Shown here: positions 43,736 to 53,948 of the stretch, piece by piece | Numbering within the stretch: position 1 is the stretch's first letter | How the letters are laid out: each line of letters opens with the position of its first letter | NCBI RefSeq assembly: GCF_040954645.1 | Contig: NC_092803.1 | Span: forward strand, 12,835,230 to 12,899,229 | DNA: 64,000 nucleotides | From: Diabrotica undecimpunctata | Lineage: Eukaryota; Arthropoda; Insecta; Coleoptera; Chrysomelidae | Direction: 5' to 3' | Translations under genes and position numbers: made by a program | Notes under the pieces: generated by a model | Databases searched by the model: none | The model's input: the letters and a program-made list of their open reading frames with translations, nothing else | What the model was told of the DNA's origin: nothing

Positions 43736-44109
43736 AGTGCGTTTTTCTTCCTCGTTGAGCTCTTGTTTCGTTTTTCTTTTTTAACTTTTTCACACTTTAA
43801 ACAAAAACTTTGTATGAACAGTTTTTGCTGTGTATTTTATAATAAAGGTAGAACTACAAAAGCACAAAATTCGCTTAATAAGAAAGGAACGGTGAGCTTT
43901 AAATTAACCAGAATGAGACGTGAAAACTTTTATATGGGTTTAGTTTTTGTTAAGGAAACTTAGATTATGTGGTACAAAAACGACCTGTTGTATAAGAGGC
44001 TTGTGTTTATTGGACCAAGCAACGAGAAAAACTATCCTTCTCTTCGTTTACGTATTTTCTGTATATAAAGTGCTCGACAAAATTAGAAGTATCTAAACTT
44101 TTCTTCAAA
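43736..44109. other. Unassigned stretch
   Basis: An open frame at 43763-43963 (+) has no recognisable domain. Confidence 0.35.
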
Positions 44110-44385
44110 GAGAGGCTTCAAATTCCTTAAAAAAGATGCTATGGAAATAAATGTTTTAAGCAATTTTAATAAGCATTTGTGCATGTGATTGAAATAAGTC
44201 ATTAATGAGGTCAAAGTACATAAATCAAAGTAAAAAACGTGTCACAAATACTATCATACATATTTTCCTATTCTTCCAGAAAAATCTGCACAAATTTCAG
44301 AATAGTCTGAAATAAAGATGGATCCTATCCTAATTGTTCAATCGGATTAAAGTCAAAACTCAATACTGGTTACTCCAAAACTTAA
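44110..44385 (-). pseudogene. Tc1-type transposase C-terminal remnant
   Basis: The minus strand reads PVLSFDFNPIEQLG then a stop and D, corresponding to SPDLNPIEQLWD of Tc1 transposases. The Glu in NPIE is the third catalytic residue. Downstream residues (FLEE, then frame-shifted NDLFQSHAQMLIKIA) loosely fit the Tc1 C-terminus. The rest is gone, cut by the LINE beginning at about 44405. Confidence 0.55.
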
Positions 44386-44412
44386 ATTTAACAGGCTTTT
44401 ATAAATTCTAGG

Positions 44413-45462
44413 GTGATATCTAAACCCGAAGAACTGGAGACTTTAGTTGAAGGTGAAGGACCAGAAATACTAAAATCAGAAATACTGCATGCTATAAAGT
44501 TAGCAAAGAACAAGAAAGCCGTTGGCCCTGATAACATACCGACAGAGATGTTAAAGCTTATAAATGAGGAAAACATTGGAATACTGGTCAAGCTTTTCAA
44601 TGATGTTTATTCGACTGGTGATATCCCTGAAGATTGGTTAAAGTCCGAATTCATAACACTACCAAAAAAACAACGTCCGAAAAACTGTAGCGATTATAGA
44701 ATGATAAGCCTTATGAGCCACACTTTGAAAATATTTCTACGCATCATCCACAGTAGAATCAGAGATAAATGTGAAGAAGACCAGGATGAAACACAATTTG
44801 GCTTCAGAAATGGACTGGGAACTCGGGACGCCCTCTTTGCACTAAATGTATTACTGCAGAAATGTCGAGATCAAAGGAAAGACGTCTTTGCTGTATTTAT
44901 TGACCATGAAAAGGCCTTTAATCGAGTACAGCATCACAAATTAATTACAATATTAAAGGATAAAGGAGTTGATAGTCAAGACATACGATTCATAGAAAAG
45001 TTATACTGGCGTCAAACAGCGACAGCTCGCATAAACGGAAAATCAACAGAAATATGTAAAATACAAAGAGGTGTCAGACAGGGTTGTATACTATCCCCAC
45101 TGTTATTTAATTTATATTCAGATAGAATATTTAAAGAAGCGCTGCATAATTTGGAATGGGGCGTGAAAGTTAATGGAATTCTGATAAATACAATCAGATA
45201 TGCAGACGATACAGTTATTTTAAGTGATGACATGAATGGATTACAATGCCTTTTAAATGCCATTGATACAGTGGGAAGAGAGTTTGGCCTAAACATAAAC
45301 TGTTCAAAAACAAAACACATGGTGTTTAGCCGTTTAGCACATCAAGATGCACGATTATATGTTGATGGTCATATAATTCAAAGAGTGTCCAGTTTTGATT
45401 ATCTTGGTTGCCATATTACTGAACAACTAGATCCAGATCAAGAGATGAAACGTAGAATCTAA
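44413..45462 (+). CDS. LINE reverse transcriptase (349 codons, all motifs present)
   Basis: The frame holds ILHAIKLAKNKKAVGPDNIP (RT block 1), WLKSEFITLPKKQRPKNCSD and YRMISLMSHTLKI (block 2), ETQFGFRNGLGTRDALFALN (block 3), DVFAVFIDHEKAFNRVQHHK (motif A, first catalytic Asp at about residue 164), EICKIQRGVRQGCILSPLLF (motif B), INTIRYADDTVILSDDMNGL (motif C, both Asp kept), FGLNINCSKTKHMVFSRL (motif D) and FDYLGCHITEQLDPDQEMKR. The palm is complete, so activity cannot be excluded from motifs alone, but the endonuclease is missing and the frame stops before the C-terminal domain. The antisense frame 45012-45320 is a shadow. Confidence 0.88.
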   Translation: MISKPEELETLVEGEGPEILKSEILHAIKLAKNKKAVGPDNIPTEMLKLINEENIGILVKLFNDVYSTGDIPEDWLKSEFITLPKKQRPKNCSDYRMISLMSHTLKIFLRIIHSRIRDKCEEDQDETQFGFRNGLGTRDALFALNVLLQKCRDQRKDVFAVFIDHEKAFNRVQHHKLITILKDKGVDSQDIRFIEKLYWRQTATARINGKSTEICKIQRGVRQGCILSPLLFNLYSDRIFKEALHNLEWGVKVNGILINTIRYADDTVILSDDMNGLQCLLNAIDTVGREFGLNINCSKTKHMVFSRLAHQDARLYVDGHIIQRVSSFDYLGCHITEQLDPDQEMKRRI

Positions 45463-45491
45463 AAATGAAGTAATTCTTCTGTAATGATAAC

Positions 45492-45941
45492 TTGCAACTT
45501 CAACTTCGAAAGGGCATGGTTAAATGCTACATTTGGTCAGTCCTTTTATACGAAGCATGGACATTAAAAATATCCACCATTAATCGTCTGGAGGCCTTTG
45601 AAATGTGGCTGCACAGACGTATACTAAAAATTTCATGGACGGCTATGCTGACAAATGTGGCAGTCCTTGAGAGAGCAAATGCTGCTCGCGAGCTGCTTGA
45701 TAACATCAAATGTAGAAAGATGGCCTATTTTGGACACGTAGTAAGGGGAGACCGATGTAATATTCTTCAACTTATTATGATGGGTAAAATCGAAGGACGC
45801 AGAGGAATTGGTAGAAAGCAGGCCTCTTGGTTGAAGAATATCAGGGAGTGGACAGGAATGAGGAAAGCTGAGCAACTCTTTAGAATAGCTCAAGACAGAG
45901 ACAGTTTCGCCATGTTAATCGCCAACGTCAAGGGGACTTGA
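45492..45941 (+). CDS. LINE C-terminal domain (149 codons)
   Basis: Continues the RT frame after a short lesion: LRKGMVKCYIWSVLLYEAWT, FEMWLHRRILKISWTAMLTN, NIKCRKMAYFGHVVRGDRCN, KIEGRRGIGRKQASWLKNIR, EWTGMRKAEQLFRIAQDRDS and AMLIANVKGT, stop. Compared with the copy at 42444-43169 it has lost two codons in the LLYG(M/V) stretch. Confidence 0.85.
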   Translation: MQLQLRKGMVKCYIWSVLLYEAWTLKISTINRLEAFEMWLHRRILKISWTAMLTNVAVLERANAARELLDNIKCRKMAYFGHVVRGDRCNILQLIMMGKIEGRRGIGRKQASWLKNIREWTGMRKAEQLFRIAQDRDSFAMLIANVKGT

Positions 45942-45961
45942 TAGGGCACGTTAAGAAGAAG

Positions 45962-46938
45962 GGTGATATAAGCAGTACCTAGCTTTGCGTTATACTTAAA
46001 AACAAAATCCGGACAAATATGATATGCAGCAGGCACTACAAGTTCATTCATGATATGGAGCTAACTCAGATATATAGATTCTCCTTCAACGTTAAAAATG
46101 TTAAAAAAAAATAAAACTAATAAAATCCTACTAGTAAGAGGCTAGCATATTGAAAGAATAAATAAGTACTTGTACTTGAGAACACTAGTAATAGAAAATA
46201 ACGATTATACTGCTAAAATAAAAGTTGTAAAAGGCACAACCTTTTAAAAGTAATAAGGGTTCTTTGTGGCAGGTAGTAGAAATTCGCTCTATAAATCAGA
46301 TTGACTAAATTACGTGTACAGTGTCCTTTTTTCTTCGCAAGAAAAGAAAAGAAAACCACAATAACACAATAATGACGTTTAAGAAAAGTTATAAAATAAG
46401 AAGACTAAGCTCATCGCAAAGCAGTGCTTTGAAAATTTTAAGTGAAAGAAAAAAGAAAAGTACGAAATTAAAATAGAATGACCTAAGAACTAAAAACTTA
46501 CATCGTAGTTTGTTAACAATATCCGACCCAGTCGTAACCACCCATCCCGCAGAAAAGAAACAACCGCACGAATAGAATTCTTTATTTGAGTGGAAGCCTC
46601 GCACCGCCACATTGACAGTTTAATCAAAGACTGTTAGGTCCGCCGTGGCAATAACATATCGACCAATTTCCTCGGCGATAAATCGTAAACACTGAACAGC
46701 AACCGATCAAATGAAATGGTCCTTTTTGTAGAAAAGTGTTGCATTATTCGTTTGAATAAGTAAAGTACTCAAGACGATTGGTTTTGCCCTTTGGAGCATC
46801 CTTCTTTTTGAGGAGAATGATGGCTCGAATTTTATTTTCGAGCGTGAGGTTTCACAGAAATGTCGGTTGTAAAGCAGACTTTGTAATGTGTTGAAAGTTT
46901 TTGATAGTTTTATACTGAACGTTTTGCGATGTTTTGAT
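45962..46938. other. Unassigned stretch
   Basis: No gene recognised. A short GC-richer patch at 46590-46690 (CGCACCGCCACATTGACAG) does not resolve into an exon. Confidence 0.4.
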
Positions 46939-46992
46939 TATTCTTATTCCTACGGTGCCTATCTGTTCCGGATGTTAACGAAAAACATGGAT
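46939..46992 (-). mobile_element. Family A LINE 3' tail remnant
   Basis: The minus strand reads MFFVNIRNR, stop, AP, stop, then GAATAAGAATAA. Only the last residues and a degenerate tail remain. Confidence 0.55.
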
Positions 46993-47374
46993 ATTTTTTT
47001 TTGATGGCAGTTTTTTAAAATAGTCCGGTTATATATCAGGTTTTACATCTTCTAAATTCTTTCTTAATGACTGTATTTATATATTTTAGGGCATATTTTA
47101 TATGAGCCTAAATTACTATTTTATATCATGCAGTATAGTCTGGCAAATATTAAATGAAATTAGTCATCCAAAATGACGTGCCGTAAGTGGTGAAATGTAT
47201 CCGAAATCACGTACCAATTATGAATTCTAGGAAAGTTTCAATTCGACCATTGCAGGCGCGTAAAAAAAATATGTTTCTTGCTGACCACTTTACATTATCA
47301 GAATAGAATATTATATTTCTGCTTATGATAATAAGAATAATACATTAGATCTAGTTTAAAAAATTTGATTCACA
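46993..47374. other. Unassigned stretch
   Basis: No feature seen other than a short hairpin at its right end. Confidence 0.4.
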
Positions 47375-47409
47375 TTAGTCGACTGCGCGGATGAGCGGAA
47401 GTCGACTAA
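47375..47409. repeat. 10-bp inverted repeat with 15-bp loop
   Basis: TTAGTCGACT at 47375-47384 and AGTCGACTAA at 47400-47409 are exact complements. Each arm contains a GTCGAC hexamer. Confidence 0.7.
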
Positions 47410-47437
47410 ATAGCTAATGATGAACTACCCAAATTAG

Positions 47438-48195
47438 TCTTCTTCTTTTATTGGTGCTACAACCCTTTGTGGGCCTTGGTTTGCTAAACAAGGTTTGCTA
47501 AACACGTTTTTCCATTCTGCCTTGTTGGATACTTTTCTTCGCCACTGCCTGATATTCATGGTTTTAAGATCTTCCTCTACATTGTCTATTTACCTTTTAC
47601 GGGGCCTCCCTCTTGTCCTATTTCCTTAGGGATTCCATCTCTGGATTACTTTTACAGCTCGATTATCTGGCATTCTTTCTAAGTGGCCAAGCCATTCATG
47701 ATTCTTTGTGACTTTACAAATCTAACAATATCTACTCTCTGCATTGATTCATCCAGCTCATGATTTATTTTTATTCTCCACGAACCATCGCTGCAATGAT
47801 TTTGTCCAAATATCTTTCTTAATATCTTGCGCTCAAATATTCTCAATTGATTTTTATCAGTGGTTGAAAGGGTCCGCGGTTCACATCTGTATGTGACCAC
47901 TGATCTAGTTACTGTTTTGTAAATCCTAGGCTCACGATTCAGTAACATAATTTTCATTACGTCTTTGTATGAATAAAAACACTTATTGCCGCTAAGAATC
48001 CGTGCTTGTAGTTCTTGACTGACGTTGTTGCTATCATTTGCTATTGAGCCTAGATAGGAAAAGGTATAGGTATATTCGTAGGTATGGTTGTTTATCTTGA
48101 GATTCTCGTGTTGATTCGACCTTGTGCACTCTATATATTTTGTTTTCAATTTATTTATATATAGACCAAATGAAGCGGGATCCCGTTTCAAATCT
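47438..48195 (-). mobile_element. RTE-like LINE 3' part (Family B relative)
   Basis: The 170-codon frame (48191-47679) reads FGLYINKLKTKYIECTRSNQ, YTFSYLGSIANDSNNVSQEL, SGNKCFYSYKDVMKI, IYKTVTRSVVTYRCEPRTLS, LRIFERKILRKIFGQNHCSD and MQRVDIVRFVKSQRIM. The frame then shifts, with further C-terminal residues to a KGCSTNK end and an AAAAGAAGAAG tail at 47438-47450. It is truncated upstream of the RT motif C. Confidence 0.85.
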
Positions 48196-48226
48196 ATAGT
48201 TTTTTCATTTAATATCCTTCTATTAA

Positions 48227-48415
48227 ACGATTAAAACGATTAAAAGGAGAAAGTTAGAATATCTCGGACACATAATGAGAAACGGCACTAAATACAGATT
48301 ACTGAAAATAATCCTTCAAGGCAAAGTAATCGTAAAGCGAGGAATTGGGAGAAAGAATATCATGGTTAAAAAACCTGAGGAAATAGTTTTCCACAACAAC
48401 AACTAATCTATCCTT
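48227..48415 (+). mobile_element. Family A LINE C-terminal fragment
   Basis: Reads IKRRKLEYLGHIMRNGTKYR, LLKIILQGKVIVKRGIGRKN and IMVKKPEEIVFHNNN, matching KKRKLEYLGHVMRHNKYRVL of the young copy. A frameshift after GRKN scrambles the end. No tail. Confidence 0.75.
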
Positions 48416-48985
48416 ATCCTTCTATTGCGGCTTATTATGGCATATGCGCATATTTGATTGGTTGAAAGAATGCCGCTAATATTTTGTATTACGAAAAAAA
48501 TATTATCGTATTTTTACTTGAACTAAGGTTCACGTTAGAGAAAAACTCTTAGAAACGCTAAATTCTGCAAGAACCATAAGGTAGAGAAAACTTTAGAGAA
48601 TCTCAATTTCATGCACAGTAGCCACATAGCATGAAATATTCTTAGGAAACTACATTCTGGTCCTAAAAATTCTACAAATTAACCCATCTCTTTCATTAGA
48701 GTTTTCACAAACTCTGAAACTGAATTTGCTAATGCATTCTCGAATGGTATTAAGATCGAAGGAGAACGATTGAAATGCGCGATTCCAAGATCAAGCAATT
48801 CCGTTCCGGTTCGACTAAAATACTGTTCGAAATTCTGAAAAGCGGACACCTCAATAACAAATGCCCCAGAAATTAATTATCTGTCCATACTGTGTACACC
48901 AGCACAGGTCTACTGCATGCCCCACGATAGGTGTTCCCAAATGTCCCAACTAACGGAGGTCACCCGGTATTTTCACAAAAATGCC

Positions 48986-49064
48986 GACACGGAAGAATCC
49001 AACCAAAAGACGCAAAACAAAGGCAACCCGTACACACTTCCAAACAAATTTCCTCATACGACCT
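48986..49064 (+). repeat. ~79-bp direct repeat, copy 1
   Basis: Shares long blocks (CGCAAAACAAAGGCAA, CCGTACACACTT, CAAACAAATT) with 49138-49217 at offset 152. The offset is not a multiple of three, so the open frame across both copies (48931-49230) is unlikely to be a protein. Confidence 0.8.
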
Positions 49065-49137
49065 ATCCTCGGACATGAAATCCCTAGTCCACTTCACATT
49101 AATGATCCTCTTCAATGTTTTCCCTGAAAAGAGGAGT

Positions 49138-49217
49138 GACACACCGAAGAATACAACCGAAAGTCGCAAAACAAAGGCAAGCCGTACACACTTGCAAACA
49201 AATTCTCTCATAGAACT
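49138..49217 (+). repeat. ~80-bp direct repeat, copy 2
   Basis: Partner of 48986-49064 with about 10 differences. Confidence 0.8.
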
Positions 49218-50290
49218 CTGTGATACATGATCACAAAACTTAGATTGAAACAGAACAAATCATAATAGCAGAAATAGATAAAATATTATTTTGGGAAATG
49301 CTGGATCCTTTGCCAATTTAGAAAAAAAGTCAACTTCTATTTAGAGGTAGTTAAAATGCCTGTAGTTTATATATTGAAGATTGCAGAAGCAACATCAACT
49401 TTGTTTGGCTATACTGACGAATAAGCTCTAATCTATTTAAAGGATAGAAAAATATTTTTTATTAATATCAAATTTTGATCTTTTGCATTCAGTTTATGGT
49501 TTAGGTAATGTTTGAGTTGATCGATCCAATCATAATATTACGTAAACATCTCTTTATTTCTTTATTATTCATAAAAATAAATATTTGATTACGATTAAGT
49601 TCCCTAGATTGATATTTCACAGAAAAAAATAAAATAATCTTGATATCTAAAAGTAAATCTTGTTTTTGATGAGATGAATGACCGGTTAATGTCTGGCCAG
49701 ATACTAACTTTGTAATTATCAGTAATTACAATCTGCTGGGCCGTTTAAAAATCAATACGCTCATTTACGAACTACCAAAATAAGAAACAGCAAATATGAA
49801 TGCAAAATTATCCCGTCGGTTTTGAATACTAATGATCTCTTTGTGAGCGGAATTGTTTAATTCAATTTAAATTATTAAAATCACATAAATCGGCAATATG
49901 GATGGTATTACTAATTTGCATAGATATTAAAATCAACAATAGTGAATAATCAACCAGACCGTTGATTTAAGTACGGTGAATGATCACCCGAATTTGCATA
50001 ATTTAAACTAAATCAACATTAAATATACTAAAGTAAATAAGTAGAAAAAATAGCGGATGTACAGGGAGCATTGCTTATATTTTGGGACTTGACAACACTG
50101 ACTTGTCAGATGCTATCTGAAGTTTTTTCTAGAATATTTGATGATGATTTTTTGACATATTCTTCTTCAAAATATTTTATATAATAATAACACTGAAAAC
50201 TTTGTTTTCGAAACTTCCACAAAATTTATTATAAAATCTTATCACTACAGCTGTTTAGGCAGAATGCCTTTCTAAGTGATCCATTTTTGG
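49218..50290. other. Unassigned 1.1-kb stretch
   Basis: AT-rich, no gene or repeat recognised before the mariner end at 50295. Confidence 0.4.
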
Positions 50291-50294
50291 TATA

Positions 50295-50703
50295 CAAGGT
50301 GTTTCAAAAAAAGGTAACCCCGTCTCTAGGGTAGGTAAAAAACTGAAAAATAATTGGGGTTTGCTTAGTAAAAAATTTACGCATTTTTTACGATTTTGCC
50401 GAAACTACTGGCAACATTGTAATGAAATTTTACACGAATATGTTTTGGAAGCTGATACATCTCATGAATTTGTTTTTATATCTGATTCTCATAGAGGGCG
50501 CTAGTTACACGGATCGTACTAAGTATTAGTCAATATAACTTTTTTAAGAGTATAATTATTAATCAAAATTTTAAGTAAACTTAAACACTTAAACATCATT
50601 TAATTTGACACGAAAAAGGTACTCTTGGTAAAACTCGATACTGTGTACCGTTTTCGGAATATTTTGATTTGAAAATTATGAAGTAATAATTGATGCTGGT
50701 ATA
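50295..50703 (+). repeat. Left inverted-repeat arm (409 bp)
   Basis: Matches the complement of 51981-52446 at high identity (GGCAACATTGTAATGAAATT, GGCGCTAGTTACACGGATCG, CTCGATACTGTGTACCGTTT). It lacks an internal block of about 58 bp that the right arm has at 52315-52370. Confidence 0.9.
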
Positions 50704-50777
50704 AAATAGTTAGTAATTAAACAAAACTCACAAGAAGAAAAATAAATTAATGACTAAGAACATAAAATAAAATTCAA

Positions 50778-51769
50778 TTACAGTAAGTGTTCAAAATGCC
50801 CTCCGTTTTCGCGAATACACAAGTCTATTCTTTTTTCTAAAGATTTCATTAACTTTCTAAACGTTAGGGGATCAGCTATGATGTCATTAAATTGACGTTG
50901 AATTCTTTCTTCCAATTCTTGGCGTGAATTTACCTCTGTAGCATACACTTTTTCCTTAATATAAGACCAAACTGCGTAGTCCAAAGGGTTAAAATCGCAT
51001 GACCGAGGAGGCCAATGACTCGGAGCTTCTGCGCCTATACCAATCCATCGATTCGGAGAATGATTACTCAACCAATTAGGACACCTTCTATCAAAGTGTG
51101 GTGGAGCTCCATCGTGCATAAAAACTAAAGATCTTCGCTCGTTTAGCGTTAAATCGTCTAATATCTCGAATAAGGAATTGTTTAAAAAATCAAGATACAT
51201 ATCACTATTTAAATTTCCAGGTAGAATATGATAACCTATTAATTGATACCCTTAATGATAATGATAATGTGATACTGATAATGTGATACCCTTTTGACTC
51301 GTGGATTCTCATCACACCAGTAGTGTGCATTATGGGAGTTAAACATACCTTGTCGCGTAAAGGTGGCCTCGTCCGTAAAAATAATGCATTTTAAAAATTT
51401 TGGATTGTGGGCTGTCCTTTGTTGCAATGTTTCACAAAAATCCACTCTAACCGGTAGATCATCTGGCAAGAGCTCTTGGACTTGTCTGTAATGATAAGGA
51501 TGTAATTGCTGTTCTTTCAGTATCCGCCAAGTACTTGAAGAAGAAGTATTTGTTTGTCTTGCTGTATTCCTTACGCTAACAGTTGGATCTTGATCAAGTA
51601 AATTTAAAATATTATTTTCCTTATTAATTGTTCTTGTTGTTCTTGGTCTACCAGAATTTATTTTATTTGGTCTCACATTCCCAGTTTCTCGACAACGTCG
51701 TTCAACGGCTCTAAATGTTTTTTTACTTGGTAAGTTTCTTCTAGGAAACTTTTCTGCATAACGTGTCAC
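50778..51769 (-). pseudogene. Mariner-type transposase, one break
   Basis: N-terminal part (51769-51239): TFRAVERRCRETGNVRPNKI with a helix-turn-helix, SGRPRTTRTINKENNILNLL, VSVRNTARQTNTSSSSTWRI and CIIFTDEATFTRQGMFNSHN with the first catalytic Asp. C-terminal part (51200-50778): YLDFLNNSLFEILDDLTLNE, VFMHDGAPPHFDRRCPNWLS (second Asp), SHWPPRSCDFNPLDYAVWSY (third Asp in PLD) and GGHFEHLL. The two Asp are 43 residues apart, close to the DD41D (rosa) group, and RSPD has become RSCD. Between the halves at 51200-51275 a small deletion and GATAATGTGATAC-type microduplications shift the frame. Otherwise it is nearly intact. Confidence 0.88.
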
Positions 51770-51980
51770 AGCTGCACTAAGAACATCCTAAACATTCGCC
51801 TAAAGTTAATAACATGTCAGTGTATTCAACATTTGAGTACATTTTGATTTGATTTTACAAATAACGAGGTTTCAAAACTCTAATTATTGTTGATTTATCG
51901 TCATAACAATCAATAAATGTCAGATTTCCATGGCACACTTGGAGAACATAGAGGTATACCTATTAGAACTTTATCATTAC

Positions 51981-52446
51981 TACCAGTATCTATTATTACT
52001 TCATAATTTTCATTCCGTTTCATTTCATTTCCAATAAATTCCGAAAACGGTACACAGTATCGAGTTTTACCAAGAGTACCTTTTTCGTGTAAAATTGAAT
52101 GATGTTTAAGTTTACTTGAAATTTTGATTAATAATTATACTCTTAAAAAAGTTATATTGACTAATACCTAGTACGATCCGTGTAACTGGCGCCCTCTATG
52201 AGAATTAGATATAAAAACAAATTCATGGGATGTATCAGCTTCCAAAACATATTCGTATAAAATTTCATTACAATGTTGCCAGTAGTTTCGGCAAAATCGT
52301 AAAAAATGCGTAAATTTTTTTTTCTTCGACGCCCTGTATCTTGAAAACGGATGGCGTTACAAAAATTGTTTACTAAGCAAACCCCAATTATTTTTCAGTT
52401 TTTTACCTACCCTGAAGACGGCGTTACCTTTTTTTGAAACACCCTG
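51981..52446 (-). repeat. Right inverted-repeat arm (466 bp)
   Basis: Complement of the left arm plus an extra 58-bp block that itself contains ACAGGGCGTC, a variant of the terminal ACAGGGTG motif. Confidence 0.9.
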
Positions 52447-52513
52447 TAGATAAAGATTGTAATCGAGTGCTATAGTCTAGTGGACTAGTGTGCACAGCCT
52501 ATAATCCTTTCTA

Positions 52514-52597
52514 TTGGCTAATCGACCTGGAAATCGCTAATATCGCTACAAAACGCATTTATAAAAGTAGGCGATTTTCAGGTCAGGCAGGTCAGTC
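52514..52597 (+). promoter_or_regulatory. Promoter-like cluster (CCAAT, TATA, initiator)
   Basis: ATTGGCT (inverted CCAAT box) at 52514-52520, TATAAAA at 52560-52566 and an initiator-like GTCAGTC at 52591-52597, with 34 bases from the TATA T to the initiator A. Downstream sequence to about 52880 is GC-richer. It could be the U3-R part of an LTR or a host promoter. No matching second copy or clear TG...CA boundary was found. Confidence 0.3.
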
Positions 52598-52599
52598 CC

Positions 52600-53948
52600 T
52601 CACGGGTTCTCCTAGAGTCACCAGCATTCTAGGGGCTCTGCTTCAGCTACCACTTCAGGCTCTGAGGCTGATTTATTTCTACAACAATAATATTGGTGTT
52701 TTTATTTTACTTGGTCATGTAAGAAATATCTTGTCTTTATCAAGACAAGAGACACCGAACCAATAATTCACCGAGTCCTTACCCAAAGATGGACTTAGCA
52801 GTGGATTCTTCGCCTACGACGCACGGTCGAAGCCCTCTGCAGAGCGTGGTTCGACCCCCAAGTTCCCCGAGACGAAGATCTTAAAATAAATTTAAAAAAT
52901 ACAGTATTAGATTATTTTATTATATACATATACCTACAACAATTTATACGACATTTTTATTTGCTTGTTTCATTATTATGTCCGGAAATATTTTTTGTAG
53001 CATATTATTATTTACATTTTTTTTTTGATACAATAAATATCAAACATATAGCACCTGTAAAAAGAAGGTTCATATTTAATTCATACCCTTAACCCGTCCG
53101 TCACTCATCGATCTAAGTGTCTCATTTAAAATTAGAAGGCAAACAACTTGTTAAGTGGATTAGACATTTGACACAAATAATATACTTTTACTCAAAGTGA
53201 TAACAGCTTGATGGATAACCATTCCGTAATATACTTATCTTTTTCGCTTCCTTTAACGACTGCTATTATTACGATTAACCGTTTACCTGGCGATGGAATT
53301 AATCGAGGATTTTTTTTAAGCGATAGTGTCTACAATCACGTTTGAAATGTTGTCGAGTTCCGTGTTTGTATTGAAATGTATTGATTTTTTATTGTGACAC
53401 ACACAAAACCTAACAAACGCCTATTAATTAGTTTCTTGTGAGAAATTGATACAATCGATAGTGTGATAAGTATTAGGATAGGTATGGGGGGGGGGGACTA
53501 AAAAATTTCATGTGAAACTAGGATTTCATCTGAACCCAGTGTTTAGTTCTCTTGGATGTTTTCATTGGTACCTACTGGATCAGATGATACCTTGGTACTT
53601 AATGTATGCCGATAATATGTTCTAAGTAAAAGAAATTACTAAAAGTAAATGGTAACAATGACTGGAAGAGTGAAACAAGGTTTTGAATACAAGATCTTAA
53701 AGCAAAAGTGGGACAAAAACTATTTCTGGAGTATCGAGACAATACTGCGAAAAACTGTTACACGCCACTTATGGAACCGTAAATCAGAATCCAGATGCTA
53801 GACAATATAAAGATGAAACTTTCAATTTTAAGGGCAGAAATTGAAACGGCGAAATAAAATCTAAAGACACTAAAACACAAGTTTAATTTGAATAAAATTA
53901 TATTCAAAATAAATAACAGAATGAAACGAACTTCTATAAAATATGTAC
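52600..53948. other. Unassigned stretch
   Basis: 52600-52880 is GC-richer (CACGGTCGAAGCCCTCTGCA); the rest is AT-rich with a run of ten G at about 53487. No gene recognised. Confidence 0.4.

Larger units (their letters stand above)
44405..45961 (+). mobile_element. Best-preserved Family A LINE, RT plus C-terminus
   Basis: A 1.56-kb 5'-truncated copy consisting of an intact RT frame (44413-45462), a small deletion or frameshift at 45462-45492, and an intact C-terminal frame (45492-45941), with a GAAGAAGG tail at 45953-45961. The Tc1 remnant abuts it on the left. Confidence 0.92.
50295..52446 (-). mobile_element. Complete mariner-like element with inverted repeats over 400 bp
   Basis: About 2.15 kb flanked by TA (50293-50294 and 52447-52448). 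The ends CAAGGTGTTTCAAAAAAAGG and, complemented, CAGGGTGTTTCAAAAAAAGG start arms that match through 50703 on the left and 51981 on the right. The transposase pseudogene fills the centre on the minus strand. Most mariners have 20-35 bp ends, so these arms are exceptional. Confidence 0.9.

Noticed and set aside
48931..49230. 99-codon open frame
   Set aside because: It crosses a direct repeat whose period is not a multiple of three, so the two copies encode different peptides.
52489..52880. Solo LTR
   Set aside because: No convincing TG...CA termini or target duplication could be found, so only the promoter-like cluster is reported.
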